Positions 9,509-18,309 of a stretch of DNA of 64,000 bases are shown piece by piece. The notes under the pieces were generated by a model. That model worked only from the letters and a program-made list of their open reading frames with translations, made no database searches and was not told the origin of the DNA. The stretch comes from Terriglobia bacterium. Its GTDB lineage: Bacteria; Acidobacteriota; Terriglobia; Terriglobales; Acidobacteriaceae. Both the position numbers and the translations under genes were made by a program. Position 1 is the stretch's first letter. The number at the start of each line of letters is the position of its first letter. The stretch covers positions 434,001 through 498,000 of the forward strand of contig JAIQFD010000001.1 of NCBI GenBank assembly GCA_020073495.1, in the 5' to 3' direction.

Positions 9509-11887
9509 ATGTCCTCAAACCTCCAGCCATTAGCGCCGGGCTCCAACCGGGTTCGCATCGTGGTCGCGACCTCGGTGATGCTCACCTTCATCTCCTACTG
9601 GCGTGCCGCCGCCATCATCCTGAACGACCTGGGCTCCTCCGCGTTCTACGCCGCCGGCATCGCGGAGAAGGCGGTGGGCAAGACCGCTCCCTGGTTCGTG
9701 CTGGCGGTCATGCTGTTCTCGTTCGCGGTGCGCGCGGTGTACGTCGAGAGCTGCTCCATGTTCGTGCGCGGCGGCGTGTACCGCGTGGTGAAGGAAGCGC
9801 TGGGCGGCACTCTGGCAAAGGTCAGCGTCTCGGCGCTGATGTTCGACTACGTGCTGACGGGACCGACGTCGGGGGTATCGGCGGGCCAGTACATTGCGGG
9901 CCTGGTCAACGCCACCCTGGCGGCGATGGAGGCGCACGGCTGGGTGCCGCGCGCTCTGCACAACCTCTTTGGCGGCACCCCGCACGTGAACGTGAACGCC
10001 ATGGCGGTGCTGCTCGCCGCCGGCGTCACCCTCTACTACTGGTGGCAGAACATCAAGGGCATCGAGGAATCCAGCGAGAAGGCCATGCGGGTGATGGAGA
10101 TCACCACGGTGATGGTGGTCTTGCTGCTGGGCTGGTCGGCCTACACGCTCCTGAGCACGCATGGCTGGTCCCTGCCGCCGCTGCCCCGGCCGGAAAACCT
10201 GCACTTCACCCCTGAATCGCTGGGTTTCCTGAAGCACCATGGCGACCTGGCAAAATACTTCGGCGTCTTCGGAATCATGATGGCCTTCGGGCACTCAATC
10301 CTGGCCATGAGCGGCGAGGAAACGCTTGCCCAGGTGTACCGCGAGATCGCCCACCCCAAGCTGAAGAACCTGAAGCGCACGGCGCTCATCATCGCGATTT
10401 ATAGCTTCGTCTTCACCGGACTCTGCTCCCTGCTCGCGGTGATGCTCATTCCCGACGGGCCGCGGATCCAGACCTACAACGACAACCTGATCGCCGGGCT
10501 GGCCATGTATCAGGCGGGCCCGCAGGTCCTGAAGCTGATCTTTCGCGCCTTCGTGGTGGTGGTCGGGTTCCTGATGCTGTCGGGAGCGATCAACACCTCC
10601 ATCGTCGGCTCCAACGGCGTGCTGAATCGGGTGTCGGAAGACGGCGTGCTCACCGACTGGTTCCGCAAGCCGCACAAAAAGTACGGCACCAGCTACCGCA
10701 TCATCAATATCGTGGTCGCCTTCCAGCTGGTCACCATCTTCGCCAGCCGCGGCGACGTGTACGTGCTGGGCGAGGCGTACGCCTTCGGCTTGATCTGGAG
10801 CTTCGTCTTCAACAGCCTGTCGATGCTGGTGCTGCGCTACAAGTACGCCGGGGTGCGGGGCTGGAAAGTGCCGCCGAACTTCACGGTCGGCGGCGTCGAG
10901 ATCCCGGTGGGGCTGGCGTCAGTACACCTGGTGCTGTTGACGACGGCGATCGTCAACCTCTTCACCAAGTCGATCGCCACGGTGGCCGGCCTGGTGTTCG
11001 CGACGGCATTCTTCCTGGTTTTCAGCGTGTCAGAGCGAATCAATCGCAAGCGGTTCGCCGATGCCGCGGCGCAGATGAAGGAGCAGTTCCAACTTCTGCG
11101 CCGCGAGAACCTCCTGGAAGAGGCGGCGTTCGTGCGGCCGGGAAACATTCTGGTCACGGTCCGCGACTACAACACCCTCCTGCATTTGAAATGGATGTTG
11201 CAGCGCACGGATACCAGTGAACAGGACGTGGTGGTGATGGAGGCGCGCCTGGTCGGCCCCGGGGCCGCCGAGTACGACCTCTCCATGGAGCAGATCTTCA
11301 GCGAGTATGAACAGACGTTGTTCACGCGCGCCGTGTCCGTCGCGGAGAGCGTCGGCAGGAAGATCTCGCTGCTGGTGGTGCCGGCGCGCGACGTGTGGTC
11401 GGCCGTCGCGCAGACTGCCACGCAACTACAGTCCTCCATCGTTGTGGCCGGGCTATCCTCGAAGATGACGCCGCAAGAGCAAGCCTTCAATCTGGGCCGC
11501 GCGTGGGAGGCGATGCCCGAGCCCAAGCGTCAATTCATTTTCCAGGTGGTACGCCCCGAGGGCAAGGCCGAAACCTACACCATCGGACCGCACACTCCTT
11601 CGCTGAAGCCGGAGGACATCCAGCTCACGCATCGCCTCTGGCTGAGCGTTACGCGCATGCCTGGGCTGGAGAAGCTCCACCACGCCGACATCATTTCCCT
11701 GGCGCTAACGCGCCTGGCGCGCGACTACGGCCGCGACCGCGAGGAGATCCTTCAGGACCTGAGCTCCGTCGGACGCGAGAAGCGGTTCGGGCAGCCGTTG
11801 CCGGAACGGCGCGAGCTCGAGGTGCCGCGCCCGCCGGCGGAGCGTGAAGACAAGAAGCCGCCCATCCCGCCGATCATTTCGCCGTAA
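9509..11887 (+). CDS. APC-superfamily permease with C-terminal USP-like domain
   Basis: A 792-residue protein. Residues about 20-535 contain roughly a dozen hydrophobic segments of an amino-acid/polyamine (APC) permease, including a TM1 unwinding-type region and the MAFGHSILAMSGEETLAQVYRE segment typical of TM6 substrate sites. From about 545 the chain is soluble. It begins RPGNILVTVRDYNTLLHLKW and resembles a universal-stress-protein fold, ending in a proline/charge-rich tail. Permease-USP fusions are known among APC transporters and suggest nucleotide or stress regulation of transport. The substrate is not deducible. The small membrane protein at 9301 precedes it. Confidence 0.85.
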   Translation: MSSNLQPLAPGSNRVRIVVATSVMLTFISYWRAAAIILNDLGSSAFYAAGIAEKAVGKTAPWFVLAVMLFSFAVRAVYVESCSMFVRGGVYRVVKEALGGTLAKVSVSALMFDYVLTGPTSGVSAGQYIAGLVNATLAAMEAHGWVPRALHNLFGGTPHVNVNAMAVLLAAGVTLYYWWQNIKGIEESSEKAMRVMEITTVMVVLLLGWSAYTLLSTHGWSLPPLPRPENLHFTPESLGFLKHHGDLAKYFGVFGIMMAFGHSILAMSGEETLAQVYREIAHPKLKNLKRTALIIAIYSFVFTGLCSLLAVMLIPDGPRIQTYNDNLIAGLAMYQAGPQVLKLIFRAFVVVVGFLMLSGAINTSIVGSNGVLNRVSEDGVLTDWFRKPHKKYGTSYRIINIVVAFQLVTIFASRGDVYVLGEAYAFGLIWSFVFNSLSMLVLRYKYAGVRGWKVPPNFTVGGVEIPVGLASVHLVLLTTAIVNLFTKSIATVAGLVFATAFFLVFSVSERINRKRFADAAAQMKEQFQLLRRENLLEEAAFVRPGNILVTVRDYNTLLHLKWMLQRTDTSEQDVVVMEARLVGPGAAEYDLSMEQIFSEYEQTLFTRAVSVAESVGRKISLLVVPARDVWSAVAQTATQLQSSIVVAGLSSKMTPQEQAFNLGRAWEAMPEPKRQFIFQVVRPEGKAETYTIGPHTPSLKPEDIQLTHRLWLSVTRMPGLEKLHHADIISLALTRLARDYGRDREEILQDLSSVGREKRFGQPLPERRELEVPRPPAEREDKKPPIPPIISP

Positions 11888-11891
11888 CGCA

Positions 11892-11919
11892 GTACTCGGT
11901 ACTCAGTATCCAGTACTCA
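11892..11919. repeat. Heptamer-phased repeat (AGTACTC-type)
   Basis: AGTACTC, GGTACTC, AGTATCC, AGTACTC at exact 7-bp spacing, starting a few bases after the APC permease stop. It is near-identical in unit sequence to the array at 7554-7588. Confidence 0.8.
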
Positions 11920-11960
11920 GAGAAAAGGGCACCTCGAATGTGCGGCTTCCTGATCCGGGG

Positions 11961-11998
11961 CACGCACCTGGGCGGGAAGCCATCCCGCCCCGTGCGTG
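11961..11998. repeat. Long imperfect palindrome / hairpin
   Basis: Nested stems CACGCAC/GTGCGTG (7 bp) and GGGCGGGA/TCCCGCCC (8 bp), separated by 2-nt and 1-nt offsets around a 5-nt loop. It lies between the APC permease and the cupin gene. It may terminate the former, although no T-tract follows. Confidence 0.6.
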
Positions 11999-12038
11999 GC
12001 CTTGTCACCGCCCGAGGTCAGGGCTATGCTCTTCCGAC

Positions 12039-12695
12039 ATGTCCCACCCGTTGCGCACCACAGTCCAGGATCTGGTCGAAGGACTGAAGAAGTTCGAGGA
12101 GCACCTCATCACCAAGGAAGCGGTGCGCGAATACCTGGAGGCCACGCGGCTCAGCCCCGAAGCGCTCCGGCCGTTTACCTTCTACCGGGACGATTTCTAC
12201 ACGCGTAACCTGATCTACCGCGACCGGCTTTTCGAGGTGATGACCATATGCTGGAAGCCGGGACAGAAGACAGCCGTGCACACCCACAACGGGCAGCTTG
12301 GCTGGATGGCGATCGCCCAGGGCGAAGTCGCCGTGCACAACTATAAGTACGTGAATTGCAACGCGCCGGAAAACCAGAACGTGATCGGGATCGACTGTCT
12401 GGGCGGGGCCACGCACATCGAATTGGACCGCTGCGTCACGGAGCGATGTCACGCCGAGGGCCATATCTCCACGGTAGACAAGCTCCAGACCATCCACCAG
12501 ATCGAGAACACAGACCCGGCCAGGGCAGGTTGCATCAGCCTCCACATCTATTCCCTTCCCATCGAGTCGTGCATCGCCTTCGACCTGGAAAATCAGCGCT
12601 GCTACCGGCGCACCTTGAGCTACTACAGCCAGTACGGGAAGGTGGAGCTGGAGGTCGAGGTCAAGCCCGGCGAACGCCTGTACCAGGTCGGCTAG
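12039..12695 (+). CDS. Cysteine dioxygenase-family cupin
   Basis: A 218-residue protein resembling type I cysteine dioxygenase, a non-haem Fe(II) enzyme oxidising cysteine (or a related thiol) to its sulfinate. Visible elements: the FYRDDFYTRNLIYRD substrate region, the cupin metal-binding KTAVHTHNGQLGW (HxH ligands), and a third His in CISLHIYS. Several cysteines (VNCN, GIDCLGG, DRCVTERCH) are notable. Thiol dioxygenases of related type act on other small thiols, so the substrate is inferred. ATG 12039 gives a family-like start. It converges on and overlaps by 4 bp with the P-loop gene. Confidence 0.8.
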   Translation: MSHPLRTTVQDLVEGLKKFEEHLITKEAVREYLEATRLSPEALRPFTFYRDDFYTRNLIYRDRLFEVMTICWKPGQKTAVHTHNGQLGWMAIAQGEVAVHNYKYVNCNAPENQNVIGIDCLGGATHIELDRCVTERCHAEGHISTVDKLQTIHQIENTDPARAGCISLHIYSLPIESCIAFDLENQRCYRRTLSYYSQYGKVELEVEVKPGERLYQVG

Positions 12696-13312
12696 TCCGG
12701 CGCCGCGGCCAGCAATCCCATTCTCTCGCGCACGAATCCCACGATCTGTGGCGTGACGTATTCCGGCGGGTGGATGCGGAAGACCGGCTTGCCGCGGATC
12801 AACTTGAGGGAGACGTTGTCCCAGTCAGGAGTGTGGCCCGCGGTTTCGTTCAGGATCACCGCCGAGGCGAGGTCGAGATACCGCCGGGCGGTGTCCTTGA
12901 AGTCCTTCGTACCGAAATCGAGCACGGTGAGATAGAGGTCAGGGCGGAGGAACTTCATCACGCTGTTGGATTCGATGATGACGTGGGCGGCGTGCGCCAG
13001 GCGCGCGCGCAGGTCGGGCATGGCTTCGGCCAGCATGCCCTGTTTCGTTCGCACCCACAGCGACCGCTCCGCCCCCGCTACCAGGAAGCGCGAACTGTCG
13101 CTCTCTCCCGAACGGTCACGCTCCTCTGCGATGAGATGGGTATGGACGTCACTGGCGCAGTCGCAATCCGAGCCGTTGGCGCAGATCCCATGTCCGAACT
13201 GCGTGATCTTGACCGCCGTCCAGTGGAGTTCGGGAAGAGCGGCGATCAGACCCGCCACCACGCTGGTCTTGCCCACGCTGCGGGAGTGTCCGCCGACGAC
13301 CACGATGGCCAT
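12692..13312 (-). CDS. P-loop NTPase of unknown function
   Basis: A 206-residue protein starting MAIVVVGGHSRSVGKTSVV, a Walker A motif at the very N-terminus. A Walker-B-like hydrophobic strand AHVIIESNS lies near residue 110. A cysteine/histidine-rich stretch (GICANGSDCDCASDVH, residues about 42-57) could bind a metal. The layout recalls small MobB/CobQ-type SIMIBI NTPases, but no specific family is certain. The start at 13312 overlaps the lpxD stop (TGATG), indicating translational coupling with the lipid A gene. A longer reading frame upstream lies inside lpxD and is not used. Confidence 0.7.
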   Translation of the reverse strand: MAIVVVGGHSRSVGKTSVVAGLIAALPELHWTAVKITQFGHGICANGSDCDCASDVHTHLIAEERDRSGESDSSRFLVAGAERSLWVRTKQGMLAEAMPDLRARLAHAAHVIIESNSVMKFLRPDLYLTVLDFGTKDFKDTARRYLDLASAVILNETAGHTPDWDNVSLKLIRGKPVFRIHPPEYVTPQIVGFVRERMGLLAAAPD

Positions 13313-14310
13313 CAGGGTTCCTTCTTCGCCAGACGGGCCAGCGCCGCCAGTTCCTTCAGGTAACCGCGGATGGGCCGCGCCGGAGTCCCCCAGAACGCCT
13401 CGCCCTTGCCGCGGATCACCTTCTTCGATGGGATGCCGCACTGTGCACCCAGGACGGCTCCTTCCTCGATGCGCACGTGGTCGGCGATGCCCACCTGCCC
13501 CGCGATGACCACGTCCTTCTCGATGGTGGAGCTGCCGGAGATGCCGGTCTGGGCGGCGATGACGACGTTCTCACCGATGATCACATTGTGCGCCACGTGC
13601 ACCAGGTTGTCGATCTTCACGCCGTTGCCGATCACGGTGGAGTCGAGCGCGCCGCGGTCGATGGTGGCGTTGGCGCCGATCTCCACGTCGTCGCCGATGA
13701 TGAGCGTGCCCACCTGTGGAAACTTCTCGTAGCGGCCGGTCTCCTGGTTGCGCACGTATCCGAAGCCGTCGCTACCCAGCACCGCCCCGGCGTGGATGAC
13801 GCAGCGCACGCCGATGGTCGTGCCAGAGTAGACCGTCACGTTGGCTCCGAGGTGGGTGTCGGCGCCGATCTTCACGTTGGCGCCGATGTAGGTCCCGGCG
13901 GCGATGCTGGTGCGCTCGCCCACCGTGCTGTTCTCGTTGATCACCACGTGCGGCCCGACGCGCACCAGTTTGCCGATGGCGTGCAGGTCGTGGACGATGG
14001 CCGTCGAGTGGATGCCAGGCTCGGGGCGCCGACGCGGCTGGATGACCGCGGCCACGCGCGAGAACACGATGCGCGGCTGGCGTCCGATCAGCAAGGGCTT
14101 CTCGCTGCGCGCGGCCGCGGCGAATTCGCCTGCGATAACCGCTCCCGCCTTCGACGCCAGGGCCCGCTGGAAGCGGTCCTGGTCGTCCGCGAACACGATA
14201 TCGCCGGACGTCGCCGATTCGATGCTCGCGATGCCCTGGATCTCAAGTTTGGGGTCGCCGACGACGCGCGCCCCGACAGCTTCCGCTAGGGTTCTCAAGG
14301 AGTGCTTCAT
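13312..14310 (-). CDS. lpxD: UDP-3-O-acylglucosamine N-acyltransferase
   Basis: The third step of lipid A synthesis: acyl transfer from acyl-ACP to the 2-amino group of UDP-3-O-acyl-glucosamine. 332 residues. The N-terminal uridine-binding domain covers about 1-100. A long left-handed beta-helix of hexapeptide repeats follows, including GANVKIGADTHLGANVTV and the catalytic-His region NLVHVAHNVIIGENVVIAA. It ends in a helical ACP-binding tail. It is preceded 48 bp upstream by an LpxL-type acyltransferase and followed in overlap by the P-loop gene, forming a lipid A-related cluster. Confidence 0.96.
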   Translation of the reverse strand: MKHSLRTLAEAVGARVVGDPKLEIQGIASIESATSGDIVFADDQDRFQRALASKAGAVIAGEFAAAARSEKPLLIGRQPRIVFSRVAAVIQPRRRPEPGIHSTAIVHDLHAIGKLVRVGPHVVINENSTVGERTSIAAGTYIGANVKIGADTHLGANVTVYSGTTIGVRCVIHAGAVLGSDGFGYVRNQETGRYEKFPQVGTLIIGDDVEIGANATIDRGALDSTVIGNGVKIDNLVHVAHNVIIGENVVIAAQTGISGSSTIEKDVVIAGQVGIADHVRIEEGAVLGAQCGIPSKKVIRGKGEAFWGTPARPIRGYLKELAALARLAKKEP

Positions 14311-14358
14311 AGCGTGCCGATGGTATCAAGTTCCGCGTGCGGAGTACCTAGTGGCGAC

Positions 14359-15258
14359 TTAGTAGACGGGCGGTCCGCCTTCCGGGCGCGTCTTCCAGCG
14401 GCGGTGCACCCACAGCCATTGCTCGGGGTACTTGCGCGCGTAGTCCTCGATGACCTTGGTGAACATGGCAGTGTTGGCGATGGCGTCAGCTTCGTCGTCG
14501 CCGGTGCGAACCAGATTGAGCGCGGGGTCGAAGCGCAAGCGGTAGCGGCCGATCTGCGCGTCCCAGACAGTAAAGCCTGGCACCACGGCGGCGTCGGTGC
14601 GCAGGGCTACGCGGGCCGGCCCTGCGGCCGTGCACGCGAGTTTGCCGAAATAGTCCACGAACACGCCGGCGTCGGGCATCACGTTCTGGTCCATCAGGAT
14701 GCCCACCGACTCGCCGGCTCGCATGGCGGCGATCAGGCCGCGGGCGAAATCCTGCTTGCCGAAGCTCATCGCTCCGTGCAGCGTACGGTAGCGATCGACG
14801 AGCGCATTGAGGTACGGGTTGTCGAGCGGGCGGACCACGATGTACAGCGGATGGCCGCAGAGCGAGTGGAAGAAAGAGCCCAGTTCCCATCCGCCGAAGT
14901 GCGCAGTCAGGAAGATGACTCCCTTGCCGCGGCGATGCGGCGCCTCGAAATTCTCGAAACCGTCGTAAAGAATGACCTGTGACGCGTTGTCTCTCGTGTA
15001 GCGCGGAAACAGGCAGAATTCGGCGAGTTGCCGGCCGAGGGTGGTGAAGGTGCCTCGCAGGATACGCCGGCGCTCGGCCAGTGTTTTCTCCGGGAAAGCG
15101 ATCTCCAGATTGCGCATGCCGACGCGGCGCAGGCGCGAGTGCACCCAATACACGAGATGGGCGAGAACGATGCCGGCGGCGCGGGATAGGGGACGAGGCA
15201 GCACGCCCAGCATCTTCACCAGCAGCCACACGGGCGCGTACTCGAGCTTGTGTCGCAT
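14359..15258 (-). CDS. LpxL/HtrB-type lysophospholipid acyltransferase
   Basis: A 299-residue protein of the late lipid A acyltransferase superfamily. It has an N-terminal membrane segment (residues about 20-37) and an acyltransferase core with the conserved FLTAHFGGWELG (HxxxxD/E-type motif, here H-FGGWE), followed by YIVVRPLDNPYLN and GILMDQNV. The C-terminal KYPEQWLWVHRRWKTRPEG matches the family's W-x-H-R-R-W-K signature. Probably transfers a secondary acyl chain to lipid A; an ornithine- or phospholipid-directed role is possible. It lies upstream of lpxD on the same strand. Confidence 0.9.
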   Translation of the reverse strand: MRHKLEYAPVWLLVKMLGVLPRPLSRAAGIVLAHLVYWVHSRLRRVGMRNLEIAFPEKTLAERRRILRGTFTTLGRQLAEFCLFPRYTRDNASQVILYDGFENFEAPHRRGKGVIFLTAHFGGWELGSFFHSLCGHPLYIVVRPLDNPYLNALVDRYRTLHGAMSFGKQDFARGLIAAMRAGESVGILMDQNVMPDAGVFVDYFGKLACTAAGPARVALRTDAAVVPGFTVWDAQIGRYRLRFDPALNLVRTGDDEADAIANTAMFTKVIEDYARKYPEQWLWVHRRWKTRPEGGPPVY

Positions 15259-15374
15259 TTTGAGGGAAAGGGCGACGGTAGCACCGGCGAAAAATCCTTG
15301 TCAAACCGATGCAACTTCCCGCTGCGGATCGACTCCATTTAGAATGTGCGGCACTTCGCGGATGGAGAGCGTGG

Positions 15375-15938
15375 ATGAAGCGATTCCTGGCAGCGATTTC
15401 CCTGGCGGTAATGACCTCGATCGCCGGCTGCAAGGCGAGCGGCCCGGGCAACTTCGAGAGCGCCGTCGCCAAACAGGTGAAGCAAAACATCACCATCGGC
15501 GGCAAGGATTGGAAGAACCCGACGCCCGACACGCCTGACAGCGTCAAGGAAGGCGGAGAGCACTTCCAGCACCACTGCATGATCTGCCACGGTCTGGATG
15601 GGCACGCCACCGGCGTCCCTTTTGCGATGAAGATGGACCCGCCCATCCCGGATCTCTCCTCCAAGGACGTGCAGGACTACAGTGACGGGCAGTTGAAGTG
15701 GATCATCCAGAACGGCATCGGACCGTCCGGCATGCCGGCGTGGAATGGCATCCTCGACGACCAGGAGATGTGGCTGGCGGTGCGCTACATCCGCCACCTG
15801 CCTGCGCCGGGGAGCCTGGGCATTCCCGGGGTCTACAAGGAAGCCAACGAGGAGCACGAGCACGCCGAGCACGGTGCTGCGCCCTCCGGCAAACAGGAAT
15901 CGCAGCCGCAGGAACATAAACACGAGCACACGCACTGA
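15375..15938 (+). CDS. Mono-haem c-type cytochrome lipoprotein
   Basis: 187 residues starting MKRFLAAISLAVMTSIAGCK: a signal peptide with lipobox IAGC. The mature domain has one CMICH haem site near residue 74 and a Met ligand candidate in IGPSGMPAW, as in class I cytochromes c with a C-terminal Met. The C-terminal ~35 residues are strikingly His/Glu-rich (EEHEHAEHG, EHKHEHTH) and could bind metal. Likely a membrane-anchored periplasmic electron carrier. It diverges from the acyltransferase at 15258. Confidence 0.88.
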   Translation: MKRFLAAISLAVMTSIAGCKASGPGNFESAVAKQVKQNITIGGKDWKNPTPDTPDSVKEGGEHFQHHCMICHGLDGHATGVPFAMKMDPPIPDLSSKDVQDYSDGQLKWIIQNGIGPSGMPAWNGILDDQEMWLAVRYIRHLPAPGSLGIPGVYKEANEEHEHAEHGAAPSGKQESQPQEHKHEHTH

Positions 15939-15983
15939 GTCAGTAGAAGGCTCGGGTCTCGGCCCTGAAGCGGATACAAACTA

Positions 15984-15997
15984 CGGGCTGAAGCCCG
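15984..15997. repeat. CGGGCTGAAGCCCG palindrome, REP-like
   Basis: A 6-bp stem CGGGCT/AGCCCG flanked by ACAAA...TTTGT, in the gap between the convergent cytochrome and SYLF genes. The same GGCT-(GA/AA/TT)-AGCC core recurs in the element at 63834-63963. It may serve as a bidirectional terminator. Confidence 0.65.
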
Positions 15998-16019
15998 TTT
16001 GTCTGGCGGCCCAGGGGCG

Positions 16020-16781
16020 CTAGTTCGGCTTTGCCTCGACCGGAGGCTGGGTGGCCGGTTGTGTGTTCTGCGGTTTTGGCGCGGGCTGAGCCGGTCCCTT
16101 ACCCGAAGCGCGCAGCGCGTATTTCGCCACCGCCGCCAGGAATGTGTGCGCGTCCGCGGGGGCGGCGATCTGGCCCGCCAGGCTGGTGCGGAAAGGCACC
16201 ATGCGTCCGTAGAAGGCGCGCGTATCATCCTTGTCCTGACGCAGGGTGTTGCCCTTGAGCGAGATGCCGGCGAACAGGCCGCGCGAGCGCGAATAGGTGA
16301 GCACTTCCGCGCGCAGTTTCCAGTCAGTCGAGCCTTCGGCATGGCGTCCCACCGGTCCGGCGGCGGCAGCGGCGTCGGCCCCCAACTGGAATTTGCTGGA
16401 CATCAGGCTACGCATCCCATGCTCGTTCATGATGAGCATTACCAGGTCCACGGCCTCGCCGCCAATCTGCAGTCCGAAGCTGCCGCCCTCCATTCGGAAG
16501 AAGGCCGGCGCGCTCCAGCCGTCCGGCGTGCGGCAAGTCGCAACCCCCTTGCCGTAGGCGCCTCCGACGACAAACCCGCCCTTCAGGAATGAAGGCACGA
16601 TGGCCACACACTCGGCCGAGCCTAGAATCTCCTCCGGGATGCCCTTGTCGGGGGCAGCCATGATCTCGTCCATGATGGTGGCCGCAGCATCAAGCCGCTC
16701 GACGACCTTCTCCCGGTTGCCGGCAGCGAATGCGGTGCTGGTGATTAGAAACAGCAACAACACACTTAAGAATTTCTTCAT
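16020..16781 (-). CDS. Secreted SYLF (Ysc84-type) lipid-binding protein
   Basis: 253 residues with a clear signal peptide (MKKFLSVLLLFLITSTAFAA). The SYLF domain follows, with the typical order: a helix with DAAATIMDEIM, then IPEEILGSAECVAIVPSFLKGG, GGAYGKGVATCR, the FGLQIGGEAVDLVMLIMN core, and AGPVGRHAEGSTD. SYLF domains bind membrane lipids; bacterial secreted versions are of uncertain role. The tail after residue 225 is proline/glutamine-rich and low-complexity. It converges on the cytochrome gene. Confidence 0.85.
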   Translation of the reverse strand: MKKFLSVLLLFLITSTAFAAGNREKVVERLDAAATIMDEIMAAPDKGIPEEILGSAECVAIVPSFLKGGFVVGGAYGKGVATCRTPDGWSAPAFFRMEGGSFGLQIGGEAVDLVMLIMNEHGMRSLMSSKFQLGADAAAAAGPVGRHAEGSTDWKLRAEVLTYSRSRGLFAGISLKGNTLRQDKDDTRAFYGRMVPFRTSLAGQIAAPADAHTFLAAVAKYALRASGKGPAQPAPKPQNTQPATQPPVEAKPN

Positions 16782-17083
16782 TTCGACCCCTTTCGGATTA
16801 GATCACCCTATCAGGATTCCCATCCACATTGGAGGCAGACAAGCGGCAGCTGGTTACCTGGCCTAGTGGCGGAATTGGTACCCAGGAAGGATTTCGGGAA
16901 AAGATTAAGGGTTGGAGCCGACGACCCTCATTGGCGACCCCAACCCTTGTCTCCCAGGTTCTGTGGTAGGTGGAACGAGTATCTGCCCGCTGGCCGGGGC
17001 AGGCAATGTCACCGAAGTCGCGGCCCGGCAGGGCAATCCGGACATGTACCTGCGGAGGTTACCCGCCTGATCGGCCAGTATGA
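16782..17083. other. Intergenic region with tRNA-Leu-like fragment
   Basis: About 300 bp between the SYLF and LuxR-regulator genes, with no convincing ORF. It holds a stretch at 16861-16880 (core GTGGCGGAATTGGTA) matching the D-arm of bacterial tRNA-Leu without a 3' half, plus the 9-bp inverted repeat listed separately and a CTGCCC/GGGCAG hairpin near 16983-17002. Confidence 0.5.
16907..16948 (-). terminator. Candidate terminator for the LuxR-type regulator
   Basis: A perfect 9-bp inverted repeat AAGGGTTGG/CCAACCCTT with a 24-nt loop. In the minus direction it is followed by TTAATCTTTTCC. It sits about 135 bp past the regulator's stop. Confidence 0.5.
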
Positions 17084-17740
17084 CTATTTCGCCGTTACCA
17101 TCGAGTGGGTGATGGCGTGGACCGACAAGGCGATGCGGTTCTGCACCCCGACCTTACGCATGAGCTTGGCCACGTGCGCCTTGACTGTCCGCTCTTCGAT
17201 GCCGAGGGCGGCCCCGATCTCCTTGTTGGAGCGGCCGGCGACCAGCAGTTCCAGAACCTCTTTCTCACGGTCGGTGAAGGTGACGCGGCCCGCCGGAAAA
17301 ATGCGCCCCGGCGATGAGGTGACGCGCTCGATGAAGATGGACAGCACGCGGCGCGGCGCCCAGACCGACCCCTGGTTCACGATGCGGATGGCCTGCACGA
17401 ATTCCTGCGGGGTGGCGGCTTCGTCCACGTAGCCCTTGGCGCCCGCGGCCAGCGCCTTGAGAATGGTTTCGTCGTCGGCACCCGCGCCGGTCACGATGAT
17501 GCGCAGGTCGGGGCGGATGGCTTTGAGGCTGGCCATCGTGTCGAACAGGTTATGCCCGGCACGGCTTCCCAGCAGGACCAGGTCGATGTTCTCGCGTCCG
17601 GTCAGCTCAGCGATGGACGCCGACACTAGCTCGAATTCCGGCTCGGAATCGAACAGGGCGCGGAAGCCGACGAAGCGCAACGGATCACTTTCCACGACGG
17701 CGATGCGGATGGCGGGTTTTCTTGTTGCAGCCGGTTTCAT
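17084..17740 (-). CDS. LuxR-family response regulator with degenerate receiver
   Basis: A 218-residue NarL/FixJ-type regulator. The C-terminal helix-turn-helix is intact (LTDREKEVLELLVAGRSNKEI, then ERTVKAHVAKLMRKVGV). The N-terminal receiver fold is recognisable: VVESDP acidic pair, GYVDEAATP, VTGAGADD. However the phosphoacceptor Asp at the end of beta-3 is replaced by Gly (DLVLLGSRAG) and the conserved Lys of beta-5 is absent. It is therefore probably not controlled by classical phosphorylation. ATG 17740 has AGGA upstream; the frame continues to 17995 without family similarity. No histidine kinase is adjacent. Confidence 0.85.
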   Translation of the reverse strand: MKPAATRKPAIRIAVVESDPLRFVGFRALFDSEPEFELVSASIAELTGRENIDLVLLGSRAGHNLFDTMASLKAIRPDLRIIVTGAGADDETILKALAAGAKGYVDEAATPQEFVQAIRIVNQGSVWAPRRVLSIFIERVTSSPGRIFPAGRVTFTDREKEVLELLVAGRSNKEIGAALGIEERTVKAHVAKLMRKVGVQNRIALSVHAITHSMVTAK

Positions 17741-17850
17741 GGGCACGTCCTGAAATTTGCGCGTAGCATATCGTTCTTTCGACTCGGCGCAAAGTGGCCA
17801 AGGGTCTAAAGGACATTGTCCTAAGGTACTAGCACCATCGGGGGGCAGAA

Positions 17851-18258
17851 ATGAGACGGCTGATCTTGATGGTACTCCTGGCGGCGTGGGCAGCCACGGC
17901 GCAAACGACATATACGCCCAAGTTTCCCGGCGATCCCGCACATTCCAACGCGGAAGCGGCAGCGCTCGGCTACATGCGCACGGTGCTGGGCGCACAGCGC
18001 GAGTACAAGAAAAAGCACGGCGGGTACGCCTCCTCGCTCGCGTCCCTGGTGCATTCCGGCTCCTTCACCCGGCGCATGACCGGCACCGACCGCGGGGAAT
18101 ATACCGTCCACTTCAAAGGCACGACGGAGGGGTTCACCCTGGGGCTCGCCCCCAAGCAGTTCGACGCCGAGCACCGCGCCTTTTTCGCGGATGAGACGGG
18201 CAAGATCCGCGGCGAAGCAGACAAGCCCGCGACCGCCCAGTCCGCGCCGGTGAAGTGA
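17851..18258 (+). CDS. Secreted pilin-like/pseudopilin-type small protein
   Basis: 135 residues with a short signal peptide (MRRLILMVLLAAWAATAQ). A domain follows that resembles the globular part of type IV pilin-like proteins: ALGYMRTVLGAQREYKKKHG, a YASSLASL segment, a GEYTVHF strand and a closing RAFFADETGKIR, reminiscent of pilins with a DESGxIR ending. The usual prepilin methylation motif and long N-terminal helix are missing, so this is likely a soluble derivative. Function unknown. It diverges from the LuxR-type gene. Confidence 0.6.
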   Translation: MRRLILMVLLAAWAATAQTTYTPKFPGDPAHSNAEAAALGYMRTVLGAQREYKKKHGGYASSLASLVHSGSFTRRMTGTDRGEYTVHFKGTTEGFTLGLAPKQFDAEHRAFFADETGKIRGEADKPATAQSAPVK

Positions 18259-18309
18259 CTCCTGGCCTGCCGGCCGCCCCTGCGCGCGGGGGCGCGGCTG
18301 CAACCACGG

